From: Archaeoglobaceae archaeon
GTDB taxonomy: Archaea > Halobacteriota > Archaeoglobi > Archaeoglobales > Archaeoglobaceae
Length of the DNA stretch: 64,000 nt
Assembly (NCBI GenBank): GCA_027064525.1
Contig: JAMOPJ010000038.1
Location: forward strand, 1 to 64,000
Reading direction: 5' to 3'
The notes under the pieces are model-generated. The model saw only the letters and a list, made by a program, of their open reading frames with translations. It did not search any database and had not been told where the DNA came from. The position numbers and the translations under genes are program-made. This document shows, one piece after another, positions 63,851 through 64,000 of this stretch (position 1 is the stretch's first letter; the number at the start of each line of letters is the position of its first letter).

Positions 63851-64000
63851 ATCAATTTGTCGAGTTTTCTTAGGTTTTCCTCCTTTCCAATCACGAATAG
63901 AACATCGCCCTTCTCAAGCCTTATGTTAGGATCCGGAAGTATCAGGCTTCCGTTTCTCGCAATCGCTACGACCATACATCCGAACTTCCTCCTCAAATCG
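63847..64000 (-). CDS. RCK_C (TrkA-C) domain protein, C-terminal part only
   Basis: The window ends inside this gene. The last ~51 residues contain FGCMVVAIARNGSLILPDP then NIRLEKGDVLFVIGKEENLR, a classical RCK_C domain that binds a ligand in potassium channels and Trk-type transporters. The full protein is not visible. Overlaps the Toprim gene by 4 nt. Confidence 0.85.
   Translation of the reverse strand, partial: DLRRKFGCMVVAIARNGSLILPDPNIRLEKGDVLFVIGKEENLRKLDKLI

Overview
ORGANISM. Everything points to a hyperthermophilic or thermophilic euryarchaeon of the Archaeoglobales (Archaeoglobus or a close relative): split RNA polymerase genes (rpoB''/B', rpoA'/A'') followed by L30e, NusA-like, S12, S7 and EF-2; a type III RuBisCO; a futalosine-pathway MqnE; AhbC of the siroheme-to-heme route; a euryarchaeal archaellum operon; superoxide reductase plus rubrerythrins; leaderless TATA-driven genes mixed with GGTG/GGAGG-type ribosome sites. 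The genus call is inference from gene content, not from a search. LAYOUT. 1-9.8 kb is a gene graveyard: an ammonium transporter/PII scar with a roughly 100-bp internal inversion, two frameshifted metallo-beta-lactamases, a truncated ribbon-helix-helix gene butted against a reversed amidotransferase fragment, an MNT/HEPN remnant, a dead ABC ATPase, the 3' end of an RND exporter and a broken membrane protein. Intact genes between them are a nitrilase, a HAD phosphatase, two half-permeases, a small siroheme reductase and its likely regulator. 9.8-12.5 kb is an oxidative-stress cluster: superoxide reductase, two tandem rubrerythrins and a peroxiredoxin, divergent from an Lrp-type regulator. 12.5-21 kb holds a HEAT-like protein, an orphan ABC ATPase and a seven-gene Opp/Nik-type ABC importer with twin Tat-lipoprotein binding proteins, a DUF4198 protein and a NikR-like operator. 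21-31.4 kb is housekeeping: methyltransferase, Nre repair protein, DUF429, HD protein, aIF1, TruA, PdxT/PdxS, Nob1, GfcR-like regulator, glycosyltransferase, MqnE, Pth2, and a cyanase stub. 31.4-34 kb: RuBisCO, a methyltransferase and an EarA-type activator. 34-41 kb: archaellum operon flaB-C-D/E-F-G-H-I-J. 41-47.8 kb: trpCDEG-x-F-ACT-BA. 48-59.7 kb: a repeat element, tRNA-Lys, then the RNA polymerase/ribosome/EF-2 cluster. 59.8-64 kb: nucleotidyltransferase pair, PIN protein, aIF2-gamma, AhbC, Toprim protein and the end of an RCK_C-domain protein. HOW IT FITS TOGETHER. Long minus-strand operons (Nik-type importer, fla, trp) show 4-25-nt gene overlaps. Possible local regulation is seen as a perfect 15-bp palindrome in the peroxiredoxin/Lrp intergenic region, TTGTTAC-N14-GTAACAT ahead of the importer ATPases, and TACATA motifs about 30 bp upstream of the TATA boxes of both flaB and earA. 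I found no clearly new defence or metabolic system. The most unusual things are the rearrangement scars in the first 10 kb, the A/B repeat element beside tRNA-Lys, and two uncharacterised small proteins built into the trp operon. Frameshifts were read by eye from the sequence; real decay cannot be told from assembly error here.
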